DNA of 64,000 nt from the NCBI RefSeq assembly GCF_000744225.1, contig NZ_JQLN01000005.1, positions 2,317,001-2,381,000 on the forward strand, written 5' to 3'. The notes beneath the pieces were generated by a model. It did not search any database. It was not told where the DNA came from and saw only the letters and a list, made by a program, of their open reading frames with translations. Source of the DNA: Kitasatospora mediocidica KCTC 9733. Its GTDB lineage: Bacteria; Actinomycetota; Actinomycetes; Streptomycetales; Streptomycetaceae. Below, one piece after another: positions 52,057 to 59,763 of the stretch (positions within the stretch are counted from its first letter, which is position 1; each line of letters begins with the position of its first letter). The translations under genes were made by a program, and so were the position numbers.

Positions 52057-53709
52057 GTGATCAGGAAACGCATCTCAGGTCCCCCCACCGCCCTGCTCGC
52101 CGTCGCCGCCCTGGTCGCCGCCCTCGGGTTGGCCACCGGCGCCCCGTCGGCCCAGGCCGCCGCCGGCTCCAGCAGCACCACCCGAGCCGACCTGCCCAGC
52201 GCGATCGTCTCGATGGGCGACAGTGCGATCTCCGGCGAGGGCGCCGGAACCGACACCAGCGACGGCTACTTCGCCGGCACCGACGGCCCGTCCAACTACT
52301 GCCACCGGCACCCGCAGTCCGAGATCTTCGACACCGGCCTGACCGGGGTCACGCCCGTCGACCTGGCCTGTTCCGGCGCGCAGACCGGTGACCTGACCAG
52401 CGACCCGACGCTGGCGAAGATCACCGGTGGCGGCAGCGGCGACTACGGCGAGCCCAAGCAGGACGTCCAACTCGCCCAGACCGCGGCCAAGTACAACGTC
52501 AAGATGGTCGTCGTCACGATCGGCGCCAACGACAACTTCGACTTCAGCGGGATCATGGAGAGCTGCCTCGGGCAGTACTTCCCGATTCCCAAGTCGCAGG
52601 GCTGCCGGGACACCATCGGCAGCGCGGCCATCACCCAGCGGGCCGCGGCCGTCATCCCGAAGGTCACCGCGGCGATCACCGACGTCCGCCAGACCATGCG
52701 CAACGCCGGCTACGCCGACGGCTCCTACCAGCTGGTCTACCAGTCGTACTTCACCCCGATCACCCCCGACATCCGCGCCAACGACTACGGGAGCAAGATC
52801 GCGCAGGGCTGCCCGGCCTACCCCGAGGACCTCGCCTGGGGCCACAACTGGGTGGTCCCGACCTTCGACGACGCGCTGCGCCAGGCGGCCGAACAGGTCC
52901 CGGGCGTCCGGTTCCTGGACGAGCGCCGGGTCAGCTACGGCCACGAGGTCTGCGCGGAGTGGACCACCTCGCCGTACGAGTACACCAACGGCGACGTCAT
53001 CGACCTCTCCGAGAACACCCGCAACGGCTGCGACTTCTCGGTCGGCATCCTCTCGCTCTGCGAGAACGAGATCCGGCAGTCCTACCACCTGCGGGTCGCG
53101 GGCTACCAGGGCGAGGGCGCCTGCCTGGGCGCGTTCTACACCGGTGCCGCGCAGCAGGAGGCGTACTGCACGCTCAACCAGTCCGACGGCACGTCGCTGA
53201 TGCCGCTGACAGCCGGTCAGCCGTTCAACGACGCCCCCGAGGACGGCGCCTGGTACCAACTCACCAGCGCCGCCAACGGCAAGGCACTCGACCTCTCGGG
53301 CGGCGGCACCTACGGTGACAGCACCAACGGCCGCACCGCGATCAGCTACCCGGCCACCGGCGGGCTCAACCAGTCCTTCGTCCTGGAGGCCAAGCCCGGC
53401 GGCAGCTACGAGATGGACTTCAGCGGCAACCGGAACATGTGCCTGGACGCCACCGGCGCCTCCACCGCCCCCGGAACCGTCCTGGAACAGTGGAGCTGCA
53501 ACGGCGGCGCCAACCAGCACTGGGTGATCGAGCCGGCAGGCGGCGGCCAGTACAAGCTCGCCGACTCGGCCGACACCACCAAGGTCGCCACCGTCAGCAC
53601 CTCCGTCGACGGCCAGGGCAACCCGGTCATCCAACTCGCCCCCGACACCGGCGCATCCACCCAGCTCTGGGGACTCACCAAGCTCGGCATCGTCTACCTG
53701 CACGGCTGA
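52057..53709 (+). CDS. Secreted SGNH-family esterase/lipase with ricin-type lectin domain
   Basis: A 550-residue exported enzyme. Signal peptide MIRKRISGPPTALLAVAALV ends near AQA. The SGNH hydrolase domain (about 45-370) has the block I Ser in SAIVSMGDSAISGEGAG (Ser56), a Gly in LACSGAQTGDL, Asn in VTIGANDNFDF and an Asp/His region near QSYHLRVAGYQ; many Cys suggest disulfides. The C-terminal part (about 390-550) is a ricin-B lectin with QSFVLEAKPGG, NMCLDATGAST and NQHWVIEPAGG (QxW type). It probably removes acyl groups from a glycan or lipid it binds. GTG 52057 follows AGGAG by 6 bases. Confidence 0.93.
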   Translation: MIRKRISGPPTALLAVAALVAALGLATGAPSAQAAAGSSSTTRADLPSAIVSMGDSAISGEGAGTDTSDGYFAGTDGPSNYCHRHPQSEIFDTGLTGVTPVDLACSGAQTGDLTSDPTLAKITGGGSGDYGEPKQDVQLAQTAAKYNVKMVVVTIGANDNFDFSGIMESCLGQYFPIPKSQGCRDTIGSAAITQRAAAVIPKVTAAITDVRQTMRNAGYADGSYQLVYQSYFTPITPDIRANDYGSKIAQGCPAYPEDLAWGHNWVVPTFDDALRQAAEQVPGVRFLDERRVSYGHEVCAEWTTSPYEYTNGDVIDLSENTRNGCDFSVGILSLCENEIRQSYHLRVAGYQGEGACLGAFYTGAAQQEAYCTLNQSDGTSLMPLTAGQPFNDAPEDGAWYQLTSAANGKALDLSGGGTYGDSTNGRTAISYPATGGLNQSFVLEAKPGGSYEMDFSGNRNMCLDATGASTAPGTVLEQWSCNGGANQHWVIEPAGGGQYKLADSADTTKVATVSTSVDGQGNPVIQLAPDTGASTQLWGLTKLGIVYLHG

Positions 53710-53715
53710 CAGCTT

Positions 53716-53758
53716 CTGCGGTGCGGGAAGTCGGCATCCCCGACTTCCCGCACCGCAG
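53716..53758 (+). terminator. Terminator of the esterase gene
   Basis: A 19-bp perfect stem (53716-53734 with 53740-53758, loop CATCC), 7 bases past the stop. Confidence 0.9.
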
Positions 53759-53794
53759 TTGCTATGCCGGGCTCCACAGAGCAAAACTGACGAC

Positions 53795-54208
53795 GTGGCT
53801 ACGTGGAACTGGAGCGACGCAGGCGGACCGGACGACCCCATGGTGGTCCGATCGGTGGAGCTGCGCCCCGACCCGCCCGCCGACCCCCGGCACACCCAGA
53901 TCGTCATCAACGCCGACCTGCAGCGCCCGTTGGAGGACGGCGCCTACCTCGACGTCACCGTCAGGCTCGGCCGGGTCAAACTGGTCGCCCACAGTTTCGA
54001 CCTCCTGAAGGAGCTCCAGGCGAACGGAACGGTCTCACCCTGGCAGCACCACATCCCGCCGGGCCCGCTCACCCTCGCCTTCCCCCCACTGCGCTCCCTG
54101 CTCAACGACACGCGCCCGGGCAGGTACGTCGTCCTGGTGAACGCCCACGCCGCCGAGGACGAACTGCTCGCCTCCGTCTACATCACGGTCGACTTCGAAG
54201 CGCCGTAG
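53795..54208 (+). CDS. ML-domain-like lipid-binding protein
   Basis: A 137-residue protein without signal peptide. The order of segments fits the MD-2-related lipid-recognition (ML) fold known from PG/PI transfer and NPC2-like proteins: VVRSVELRPDPPADPRHTQI, LEDGAYLDVTVRLGRVKLVA with HSFDLLKEL, LTLAFPPLRSLLNDTRPGRY and VVLVNAHAAEDELLASVYIT. The paired Cys residues of eukaryotic ML proteins are absent. ML proteins are uncommon in bacteria (recollection). The GTG start has no strong ribosome binding site. It lies between the esterase and the MerR fusion, probably as a separate unit. Confidence 0.7.
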   Translation: MATWNWSDAGGPDDPMVVRSVELRPDPPADPRHTQIVINADLQRPLEDGAYLDVTVRLGRVKLVAHSFDLLKELQANGTVSPWQHHIPPGPLTLAFPPLRSLLNDTRPGRYVVLVNAHAAEDELLASVYITVDFEAP

Positions 54209-54211
54209 CGC

Positions 54212-54242
54212 TTGACCCTCACGCGGCGTGATGCCGCATTCT
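54212..54242 (+). promoter_or_regulatory. MerR-type promoter with operator in a 19-bp spacer
   Basis: TTGACC (54212-54217), 19 bases, CATTCT (54237-54242). The spacer holds the dyad CTCACGC-G-GCGTGAT. Long 19-bp spacers with a central dyad are the mark of MerR-activated promoters. The start would fall on the GTG at 54250, 7 bases past the -10, giving a leaderless mRNA. Confidence 0.85.
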
Positions 54243-54249
54243 CGGGGGC

Positions 54250-55365
54250 GTGGAAGAACACCTGACCGTGGGACGCGTGGCCGAGCTCGCCGCAGTGAGC
54301 GTGCGCACGCTGCACCACTACGACGAGATCGGCCTCGTCCAGCCCTCCGCGCGCACCGCAGCCGGCTACCGGGCCTATGCGGCGGGCGAGGTGGAGCGAC
54401 TGCGGGAGGTCCTGGCCTACCGGCGGCTTGGCTTCGGACTGCGCGAGATCGCGGATCTGGTGGACGACCCGAACACCGACGCGGTGGCACACCTGCACCG
54501 GCTGCGCGGCCTGCTGTTGGAACAGCGCGATCGCGCCGCCGCCACGGTGACCGCCATAGACCACGAACTGGAGAGACGGGCGATGGGGATCAGGACGACG
54601 CCGGAGGAACAACTCAAGGTGTTCGGAGCAGAGTTGTACGAGGTCATCGGCTCCGCCTACCCGGCGACCCGGCGCACCGAGCCGCGGATCGCCGAACAGG
54701 TCTGGGCCGCCCTGGGCGACGCCCGGACGGTACTCAACGTCGGCGCCGGCACCGGCTCCTACGAGCCCCCCGGCCGTGAGGTGACCGCAGTGGAACCGTC
54801 GGCCGTCATGCGGGCCCTGCGCCCCGCGGGCGCCGCGCCGTGCGTGGACGCGAGCGGCGAGCGCCTCCCGTTCGCGGACCAGTCCTTCGACGCCGCAATG
54901 GCCTTCAGCACCATCCACCACTGGCAGGACCCGATCGCCGGCCTGCGCGAGATGCGACGGGTGGCCCGGCGCGTGGTGGTGTTCACGCACGACGCCAGCG
55001 ACGTCGGCTGGCGCAACCGCTTCTGGCTCAGCCGCGACTACCTCCCCGAGGTGGCCGCCATGGTCGCCGGCCGCCCCTCGGTCGACCGGCTGGCCGCCGC
55101 CATCGGCGCCCGCCTGGAGCCCGTCCTCATCCCCTGGGACTGCGCCGACGGCTTCTTCGAGGCCTACTGGCGCCGCCCCGAGGCCTACCTCGAAGAACAC
55201 GTCCGCCGCGCGGTGTCGGTCTGGACCCGCGTCGGCCCCGAAGCCGAACAGCGCGCCGTGACCAACCTCCGCGCCGACCTCGCCTCCGGCCGCTGGGCCG
55301 ACCGCAACCCCGAGCTCGTCGCCCTCGACGCAGCCGAACTCGGCCTGCGCCTGCTCATCGCCTGA
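54250..55365 (+). CDS. MerR-family regulator fused to a SAM-dependent methyltransferase
   Basis: A 371-residue fusion. Residues 1-75 are a MerR DNA-binding domain (LTVGRVAELAAVSVRTLHHY, DEIGLVQPSARTAAGYRAYA), followed by a dimerisation coiled coil (LHRLRGLLLEQRDRAAATVT). From about residue 155 a class I methyltransferase follows: VLNVGAGTGSYEPPGREVTA, VEPSAVMRAL, CVDASGERLPFADQSFDAAM and STIHHWQDP. Separate MerR regulators fused to binding domains (TipA type) are known; here the effector domain is enzyme-like, so SAM or a methyl acceptor may be the signal. It has its own MerR-type promoter and is leaderless. Confidence 0.9.
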   Translation: MEEHLTVGRVAELAAVSVRTLHHYDEIGLVQPSARTAAGYRAYAAGEVERLREVLAYRRLGFGLREIADLVDDPNTDAVAHLHRLRGLLLEQRDRAAATVTAIDHELERRAMGIRTTPEEQLKVFGAELYEVIGSAYPATRRTEPRIAEQVWAALGDARTVLNVGAGTGSYEPPGREVTAVEPSAVMRALRPAGAAPCVDASGERLPFADQSFDAAMAFSTIHHWQDPIAGLREMRRVARRVVVFTHDASDVGWRNRFWLSRDYLPEVAAMVAGRPSVDRLAAAIGARLEPVLIPWDCADGFFEAYWRRPEAYLEEHVRRAVSVWTRVGPEAEQRAVTNLRADLASGRWADRNPELVALDAAELGLRLLIA

Positions 55366-55396
55366 TCCCCCCCTCAGAATCCTTCGGCCTCCCGGC

Positions 55397-55879
55397 TCAG
55401 GGCCAGACCAGGCAGTACAGCTGGTGCCCCGCGTCGTGCAGCCGGTTCGCGAAGTCCTGCCACTCGTGCAGCATCGAGTAGATGACGAACGCGTCGCGCG
55501 GCCCGCGGCGGTCGGGGACGGTGGACCAGATGAACGCGGCGGCGCCGAGCTCGGTCTCGTCCGCCTTGCGCAGGGGCTCGACGACGGTGTGCGGGAGCTG
55601 CACGACGGCGTAGTCGGGGTGCAGGACGACCAGTTCCAGCGGCGGTACCTGGTGCAGCGGGACGCCCTGGATGCCGGTGAGCACCATCGCGCTCATGGTC
55701 TCAGGTTTGATCTTGGTGGAGAGGTGGCCGTTCGGTGAGCCGCTGGTCTCCATCAGGTCGCCCAGGCGGCCGAGCGAGCCGAGCTCGCCGGCGTCCAGCC
55801 CCAGGCCGCCGGGGCCCAGCGCTGTGGGGACTCTCGCGGCGGTGGCGCGGTCGGGTGCGCCGAAGTACTTGTAGGTCAC
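55397..55879 (-). CDS. Conserved hypothetical protein
   Basis: A 160-residue soluble protein starting GTG (VTYKYFGAPDRATAARVPTA) with AAGGA 9 bases upstream. It has a Gly/Leu-rich middle (GLGLDAGELGSLGRLGDLME) and a conserved-looking C-terminal half (VPPLELVVLHPDYAVVQLPH, TELGAAAFIWSTVPDRRGPR, FVIYSMLHEWQDFANRLHDA). I recall similar proteins in streptomycetes but no function. The frame stays open upstream to 56119 with a plausible but biased extension. It is convergent with the MerR fusion and divergent from hemL. Confidence 0.75.
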   Translation of the reverse strand: MTYKYFGAPDRATAARVPTALGPGGLGLDAGELGSLGRLGDLMETSGSPNGHLSTKIKPETMSAMVLTGIQGVPLHQVPPLELVVLHPDYAVVQLPHTVVEPLRKADETELGAAAFIWSTVPDRRGPRDAFVIYSMLHEWQDFANRLHDAGHQLYCLVWP

Positions 55880-56205
55880 CCCCACCCGTCCTTCACCCCG
55901 CCTTCCCCTTCCTCTGGACCCGCCTGCCCGTGGGCCGGGATCCATATCCGCCGCCGTGGCCTCCTCGAAGCCGTCGTGCGCCTCGGACACTCTCGGACCA
56001 TCCTCACCGGAATTCGCCGGAACCGACAGACCTTCGGGCCACCGGTGTCCCTCCGGAGGCCCTTGCACGTCGACCGTGCTCTCCCCAGTGTGCGGGACGA
56101 CGGGACAGCGGCCGCACACGGATCATCGTTCCAGATGATCGGCTCCGACATGCAGAGGTAAAGGACACGATTTGAGACCGGACCCGTTTGAGAGGATGTG
56201 GTCTC
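55880..56205. other. Divergent region upstream of hemL
   Basis: About 325 bases. It contains the inverted repeat GATCATC-N6-GATGATC at 56120-56139 and the hemL ribosome binding site. Minus-strand frames run through it but have no good start signals; no Rex-type site was found here. Confidence 0.5.
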
Positions 56206-57534
56206 GTGAGCTACCCGTATGAAGCACCTCAGTCCCAGCTGCTCTTCGACCGCGCCTCGATCGTGACCCCCGGCGGGGTGAACTCCCCGGTGCGCGCCTT
56301 CCGCGCGGTGGGCGGCACCCCGCGCTTCATGGTGTCCGGCACCGGCCCCTACCTGACCGACGCCGACGGCCGTGAGTACGTCGACCTGGTCTGCTCCTGG
56401 GGACCGATGATCCTCGGCCACGCGCACCCCGCCGTGATCGACGCCGTCCAGCAGGCTGTGACGCGCGGCACCTCCTTCGGCACGCCCGGCCAGGGCGAGG
56501 TCGAGCTGGCCGAGGAGATCGTCTCCCGGGTGGCTCCGGTGGAGCAGGTCCGGCTGGTCTCCTCCGGCACCGAGGCCACCATGTCGGCCATCCGGCTGGC
56601 CCGCGGCTTCACCGGCCGGGCGAAGATCGTCAAGTTCGCCGGCTGCTACCACGGTCACGTGGACGCGCTGCTGGCCGCGGCCGGTTCCGGCGTGGCGACC
56701 TTCGGCCTGCCCGACACGCCCGGTGTGACGGGCGCTCAGGCCGGCGACACCATCGTGCTGCCGTACAACGACCTCGCCGCCGTCGAGCAGGCCTTCGCGC
56801 GCCACGCCGGGGAGATCGCCTGTGTGATCACCGAGGCCTCGCCCGGGAACATGGGCGTCGTCCCGCCGGCCGCCGGTTTCAACGCGGGCCTGTCCCGGCT
56901 CTGCCGCGAGAACGGCGCGCTCTTCATCTCCGACGAGGTGATGACCGGCTTCCGCGTCTCCAAGGCCGGCTGGTACGGCCTGGAGGCCGCCCACGAGGGC
57001 TGGGCCCCCGACCTGCTCACCTTCGGCAAGGTGATGGGCGGCGGCTTCCCGGCGGCGGCCTTCGGCGGTCGCGCGGACGTGATGGCCTACCTGGCGCCGG
57101 CCGGCCCGGTCTACCAGGCGGGCACGCTCTCCGGGAACCCGATCGCCACCGCGGCGGGCCTGGCCCAGCTGCGCGGCTGCACCGACGAGACGTACGCCAC
57201 CGTCGACCGGGTCGCCGACACGGTCTCCGGCCTGGTCGGCGACGCGCTGACGAAGGAGGGTGTGACGCACCGCCTGCAGAAGGCGGGCAACATGTTCTCG
57301 GTCTTCTTCACCGACGAGCAGGTGACGGACTACGACTCGGCGAAGCGTCAGCAGGCCTTCCGCTACACCGGGTTCTTCCACAGCCTGCTCGCGGACGGCG
57401 TCTACCTGCCGCCGTCCGCCTTCGAGTCCTGGTTCGTCTCGGCGGCCCATGACGAGCGGGCGATCGAGAAGATCGCCGCCGCCCTCCCCGCCGCGGCCCG
57501 CGCGGCGGCCCAGGCCCAGCCCACCCAGAACTGA
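56206..57534 (+). CDS. hemL: Glutamate-1-semialdehyde 2,1-aminomutase
   Basis: PLP enzyme that turns glutamate 1-semialdehyde, the HemA product, into 5-aminolevulinate. The 442 residues show [61 protein letters not shown] and the PLP Lys in [19 protein letters not shown], then [17 protein letters not shown] 56206 follows AGAGGA by 9 bases. It is separated from the hemACDB operon by the surface island. The following gene starts 13 bases after the stop. Confidence 0.97.
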   Translation: MSYPYEAPQSQLLFDRASIVTPGGVNSPVRAFRAVGGTPRFMVSGTGPYLTDADGREYVDLVCSWGPMILGHAHPAVIDAVQQAVTRGTSFGTPGQGEVELAEEIVSRVAPVEQVRLVSSGTEATMSAIRLARGFTGRAKIVKFAGCYHGHVDALLAAAGSGVATFGLPDTPGVTGAQAGDTIVLPYNDLAAVEQAFARHAGEIACVITEASPGNMGVVPPAAGFNAGLSRLCRENGALFISDEVMTGFRVSKAGWYGLEAAHEGWAPDLLTFGKVMGGGFPAAAFGGRADVMAYLAPAGPVYQAGTLSGNPIATAAGLAQLRGCTDETYATVDRVADTVSGLVGDALTKEGVTHRLQKAGNMFSVFFTDEQVTDYDSAKRQQAFRYTGFFHSLLADGVYLPPSAFESWFVSAAHDERAIEKIAAALPAAARAAAQAQPTQN

Positions 57535-57547
57535 GGACGCGAACCAG

Positions 57548-58231
57548 ATGAGCGCCAAAGAGATCACCGTGGTGCACCTCATGCGGCACGGCGAGGTGCA
57601 CAACCCCGAGGGCGTGCTCTACGGCCGGCTGCCTGACTACCACCTCTCCGAGCTCGGACGGCAGATGGCCGACCGGGTGGCCGAGCACCTGGCCGACCAC
57701 GACATCACCCACGTGGTCGCCTCCCCGCTGGAGCGCGCCCAGGAGACCGCCGCGCCGATCGGCGCGTCGCACGGGCTGACCGTCGCCACCGACGACGGGC
57801 TGATCGAGGCCGAGAACGTCTTCCAGGGCAAGACCTTCGGGGTCGGCGACGGCTCGCTGCGCAACCCGCGCTACTGGCCGCACCTGGTCAACCCGTTCCG
57901 GCCGTCCTGGGGCGAGCCGTACGTCGAGCAGGCCGTGCGGATGATGGGCGCGCTGGCCGCCGCCCGGGACGCCGCCCGCGGGCACGAGGCGGTCTGCGTC
58001 AGCCACCAGCTGCCGATCTGGACGGCCCGCTCGTTCGCCGAGCGCCGCCGGCTCTGGCACGACCCGCGCAAGCGGCAGTGCTCGCTGGCCTCGCTGACCA
58101 GCTTCACCTACGAGGGCGACAAGCTGGTCTCGGTCGGCTACCGCGAGCCGGCCCGCGACCTGCTGCCGGCGCACCTGACCGGCAAGGGCTCCAAGGGGGA
58201 CGTGCCGGTGGGCAAGAGCTTCGGCGCCTGA
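57548..58231 (+). CDS. Histidine phosphatase family protein
   Basis: A 227-residue phosphoglycerate-mutase-like phosphatase. It has the phosphohistidine motif VVHLMRHGEVHNPEG, the Arg/Glu pocket in YHLSELGRQMADR and VVASPLERAQETAAPI, and the second His in AVCVSHQLPIWTARSF. Relatives in actinomycetes sit in this position after hemL; the substrate is unknown, and a link to the tetrapyrrole pathway is only contextual. ATG 57548 follows GAGGA by 10 bases. Confidence 0.92.
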   Translation: MSAKEITVVHLMRHGEVHNPEGVLYGRLPDYHLSELGRQMADRVAEHLADHDITHVVASPLERAQETAAPIGASHGLTVATDDGLIEAENVFQGKTFGVGDGSLRNPRYWPHLVNPFRPSWGEPYVEQAVRMMGALAAARDAARGHEAVCVSHQLPIWTARSFAERRRLWHDPRKRQCSLASLTSFTYEGDKLVSVGYREPARDLLPAHLTGKGSKGDVPVGKSFGA

Positions 58232-58286
58232 CCGTCCGACCAGCCTGTCAGGACCTGATCCGGTCTTTACACCCGCAGCTCAGGGT

Positions 58287-58311
58287 GGGTCCGACCCGCA
58301 AGGTCGGACCC
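58287..58311 (+). terminator. Terminator after the histidine phosphatase
   Basis: A 10-bp perfect stem (58287-58296 with 58302-58311, loop CGCAA); no T-run. Confidence 0.7.
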
Positions 58312-58334
58312 CCCTAAAGCCTCCCAAAGTCCCA

Positions 58335-58350
58335 TGCGAAACTTTTCACA
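58335..58350. promoter_or_regulatory. Rex-like operator at the cytochrome c maturation operon
   Basis: TGCGAAACTTTTCACA differs from TGTGAACNNNTTCACA at two fixed bases. It ends on the A of the resA-type start codon, and the gene lacks a ribosome binding site, so transcription probably starts near here and binding would block it. Confidence 0.45.
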
Positions 58351-58982
58351 TGTCTGGTACGTCGCTCCCCCAGCCTTCGGTCGGGCGGACCCCCTCCCGC
58401 CTCCGCCTCGCTGCGGCCCTGATTGCCTCGGCCGTTGCGCTCACGCTCGCCGGGTGCTCTTCGTCAGGCTCGGGCGGCGGTGACGCGCAGGCCGGATTCG
58501 TGATCGGCAACGGCGGTATCGACACCGCGCCGATCGCCGGCCGGCAGCCCGCGCCCGCCATCTCCGGCAAGACGCTGGAGGGCTCCAACGCCGCCCTCTC
58601 CGACTACCGCGGCAAGATCGTCGTCCTGAACATCTGGGGCTCCTGGTGCTCGCCCTGCCGGGCCGAGGCCAAGGGCCTGGAGCAGGTCTACGAGAAGTAC
58701 AAGGGCCAGGGGGTGCAGTTCCTCGGGATCAACACCCGGGACACCAGCATCACCAACGCCAAGCAGTTCGAGGACGTCAACGGGATCAGCTACCCGAGCC
58801 TGTTCGACCCGGACGGCACCCAGATCCTCAAGTTCCCCAAGGGCAGCCTGAACCCGCAGTCCATCCCGACCACGATCGTGATCGACCGCGAGGGCCGGCT
58901 CGCCGCCCGCGCGATGAAGGCGCTGCCCGCCGAGGACCTGGAGTCGATGCTCACGCCGATCCTGGCGGAGCCGACGTCGTGA
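58350..58982 (+). CDS. resA: ResA-type thiol-disulfide oxidoreductase (lipoprotein)
   Basis: Membrane-bound thioredoxin that keeps the apocytochrome c heme-binding Cys pair reduced outside the membrane. The 210 residues start with a lipoprotein signal (LALTLAGCSSSG type, lipobox Cys36), then a TlpA/ResA domain with VVLNIWGSWCSPCRAEAKGL (active-site Cys100 and Cys103), FLGINTRDTS and the cis-Pro loop SIPTTIVIDREGR. ATG 58350 has no ribosome binding site and lies on a Rex-like site. Its stop overlaps the ccdA start (GTGA). Confidence 0.95.
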   Translation: MSGTSLPQPSVGRTPSRLRLAAALIASAVALTLAGCSSSGSGGGDAQAGFVIGNGGIDTAPIAGRQPAPAISGKTLEGSNAALSDYRGKIVVLNIWGSWCSPCRAEAKGLEQVYEKYKGQGVQFLGINTRDTSITNAKQFEDVNGISYPSLFDPDGTQILKFPKGSLNPQSIPTTIVIDREGRLAARAMKALPAEDLESMLTPILAEPTS

Positions 58983-59761
58983 GTGCCGGCGTCCTGGTCG
59001 CCCTGGGGGAGACCAACGGCACCGTCATGAACGGGCCGCTGCTGCTCGCGACGCCGATCGCGGTGGCAGCCGGCCTGGTCTCGTTCTTCTCCCCGTGCGT
59101 GCTGCCGCTGGTCCCCGGCTACCTCTCCTACGTCACCGGCTTCTCCGCGGCCGACCTGGCCGACGCCCAGGGCGCCCGGCGCGGCCGGATGCTGGCCGGC
59201 TCGATGCTCTTCATCCTCGGCTTCGCCGCCGTCTTCGTCTCCTTCGGCGCCCTGTTCGGCGAGTTCGGCCTGACCCTGCGGGAGCACCAGACCGCCATCG
59301 ACCGGGTGATGGGCGTGCTGACCATCCTGATGGGCCTGGCCTTCATGGGCCTGCTGCCCGGGTTCGGGATGCGCGAACTGCGCTCGCACCGCCGTCCGGT
59401 GGTCGGGCTGGTCGGAGCCCCGCTGCTCGGCATCGTCTTCGGCCTGGGCTGGGCCCCGTGCATCGGCCCGACCCTGACCTCGGTGCTGAGCCTGTCGGCC
59501 AGTCAGGCCAGCGCGGGGCGCGGCGCCTTTCTGACGGCGGTGTACTGCTTCGGTCTGGGCGTACCGTTCATCGTGGCCGCGCTGACCTTCCGGCGTGCCC
59601 TGGGCGCGTTCGGCTGGGTCAAGCGCCACTACCAGTGGGTCATGCGCCTGGGTGGCGGCATGCTCGTCGTGGTCGGCCTGCTCCTCGTGACCGGTGCCTG
59701 GAACGAGCTGATCAACCAGCTCCAGTACCTGGCACCCAACGACTCCTCGATCGGAATCTGA
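58979..59761 (+). CDS. ccdA: Cytochrome c biogenesis protein CcdA
   Basis: Six-helix membrane protein that passes electrons from cytoplasmic thioredoxin to ResA. The 260 residues contain the first redox Cys in FFSPCVLPLVPGYLSY and the second in FGLGWAPCIGPTLTSVLSLS, each with flanking Pro, plus hydrophobic spans such as GRMLAGSMLFILGFAAVFVS and VMRLGGGMLVVVGLLLVTGA. Translationally coupled to resA by GTGA and followed after 2 bases by resB. Confidence 0.96.
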   Translation: MSAGVLVALGETNGTVMNGPLLLATPIAVAAGLVSFFSPCVLPLVPGYLSYVTGFSAADLADAQGARRGRMLAGSMLFILGFAAVFVSFGALFGEFGLTLREHQTAIDRVMGVLTILMGLAFMGLLPGFGMRELRSHRRPVVGLVGAPLLGIVFGLGWAPCIGPTLTSVLSLSASQASAGRGAFLTAVYCFGLGVPFIVAALTFRRALGAFGWVKRHYQWVMRLGGGMLVVVGLLLVTGAWNELINQLQYLAPNDSSIGI

Positions 59762-59763
59762 CC

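Noticed and set aside
55880-56119. 80-residue N-terminal extension of the gene at 55397-55879
   Set aside because: The GTG at 55879 has a well-placed AAGGA; the upstream part is compositionally different and lacks a start signal.
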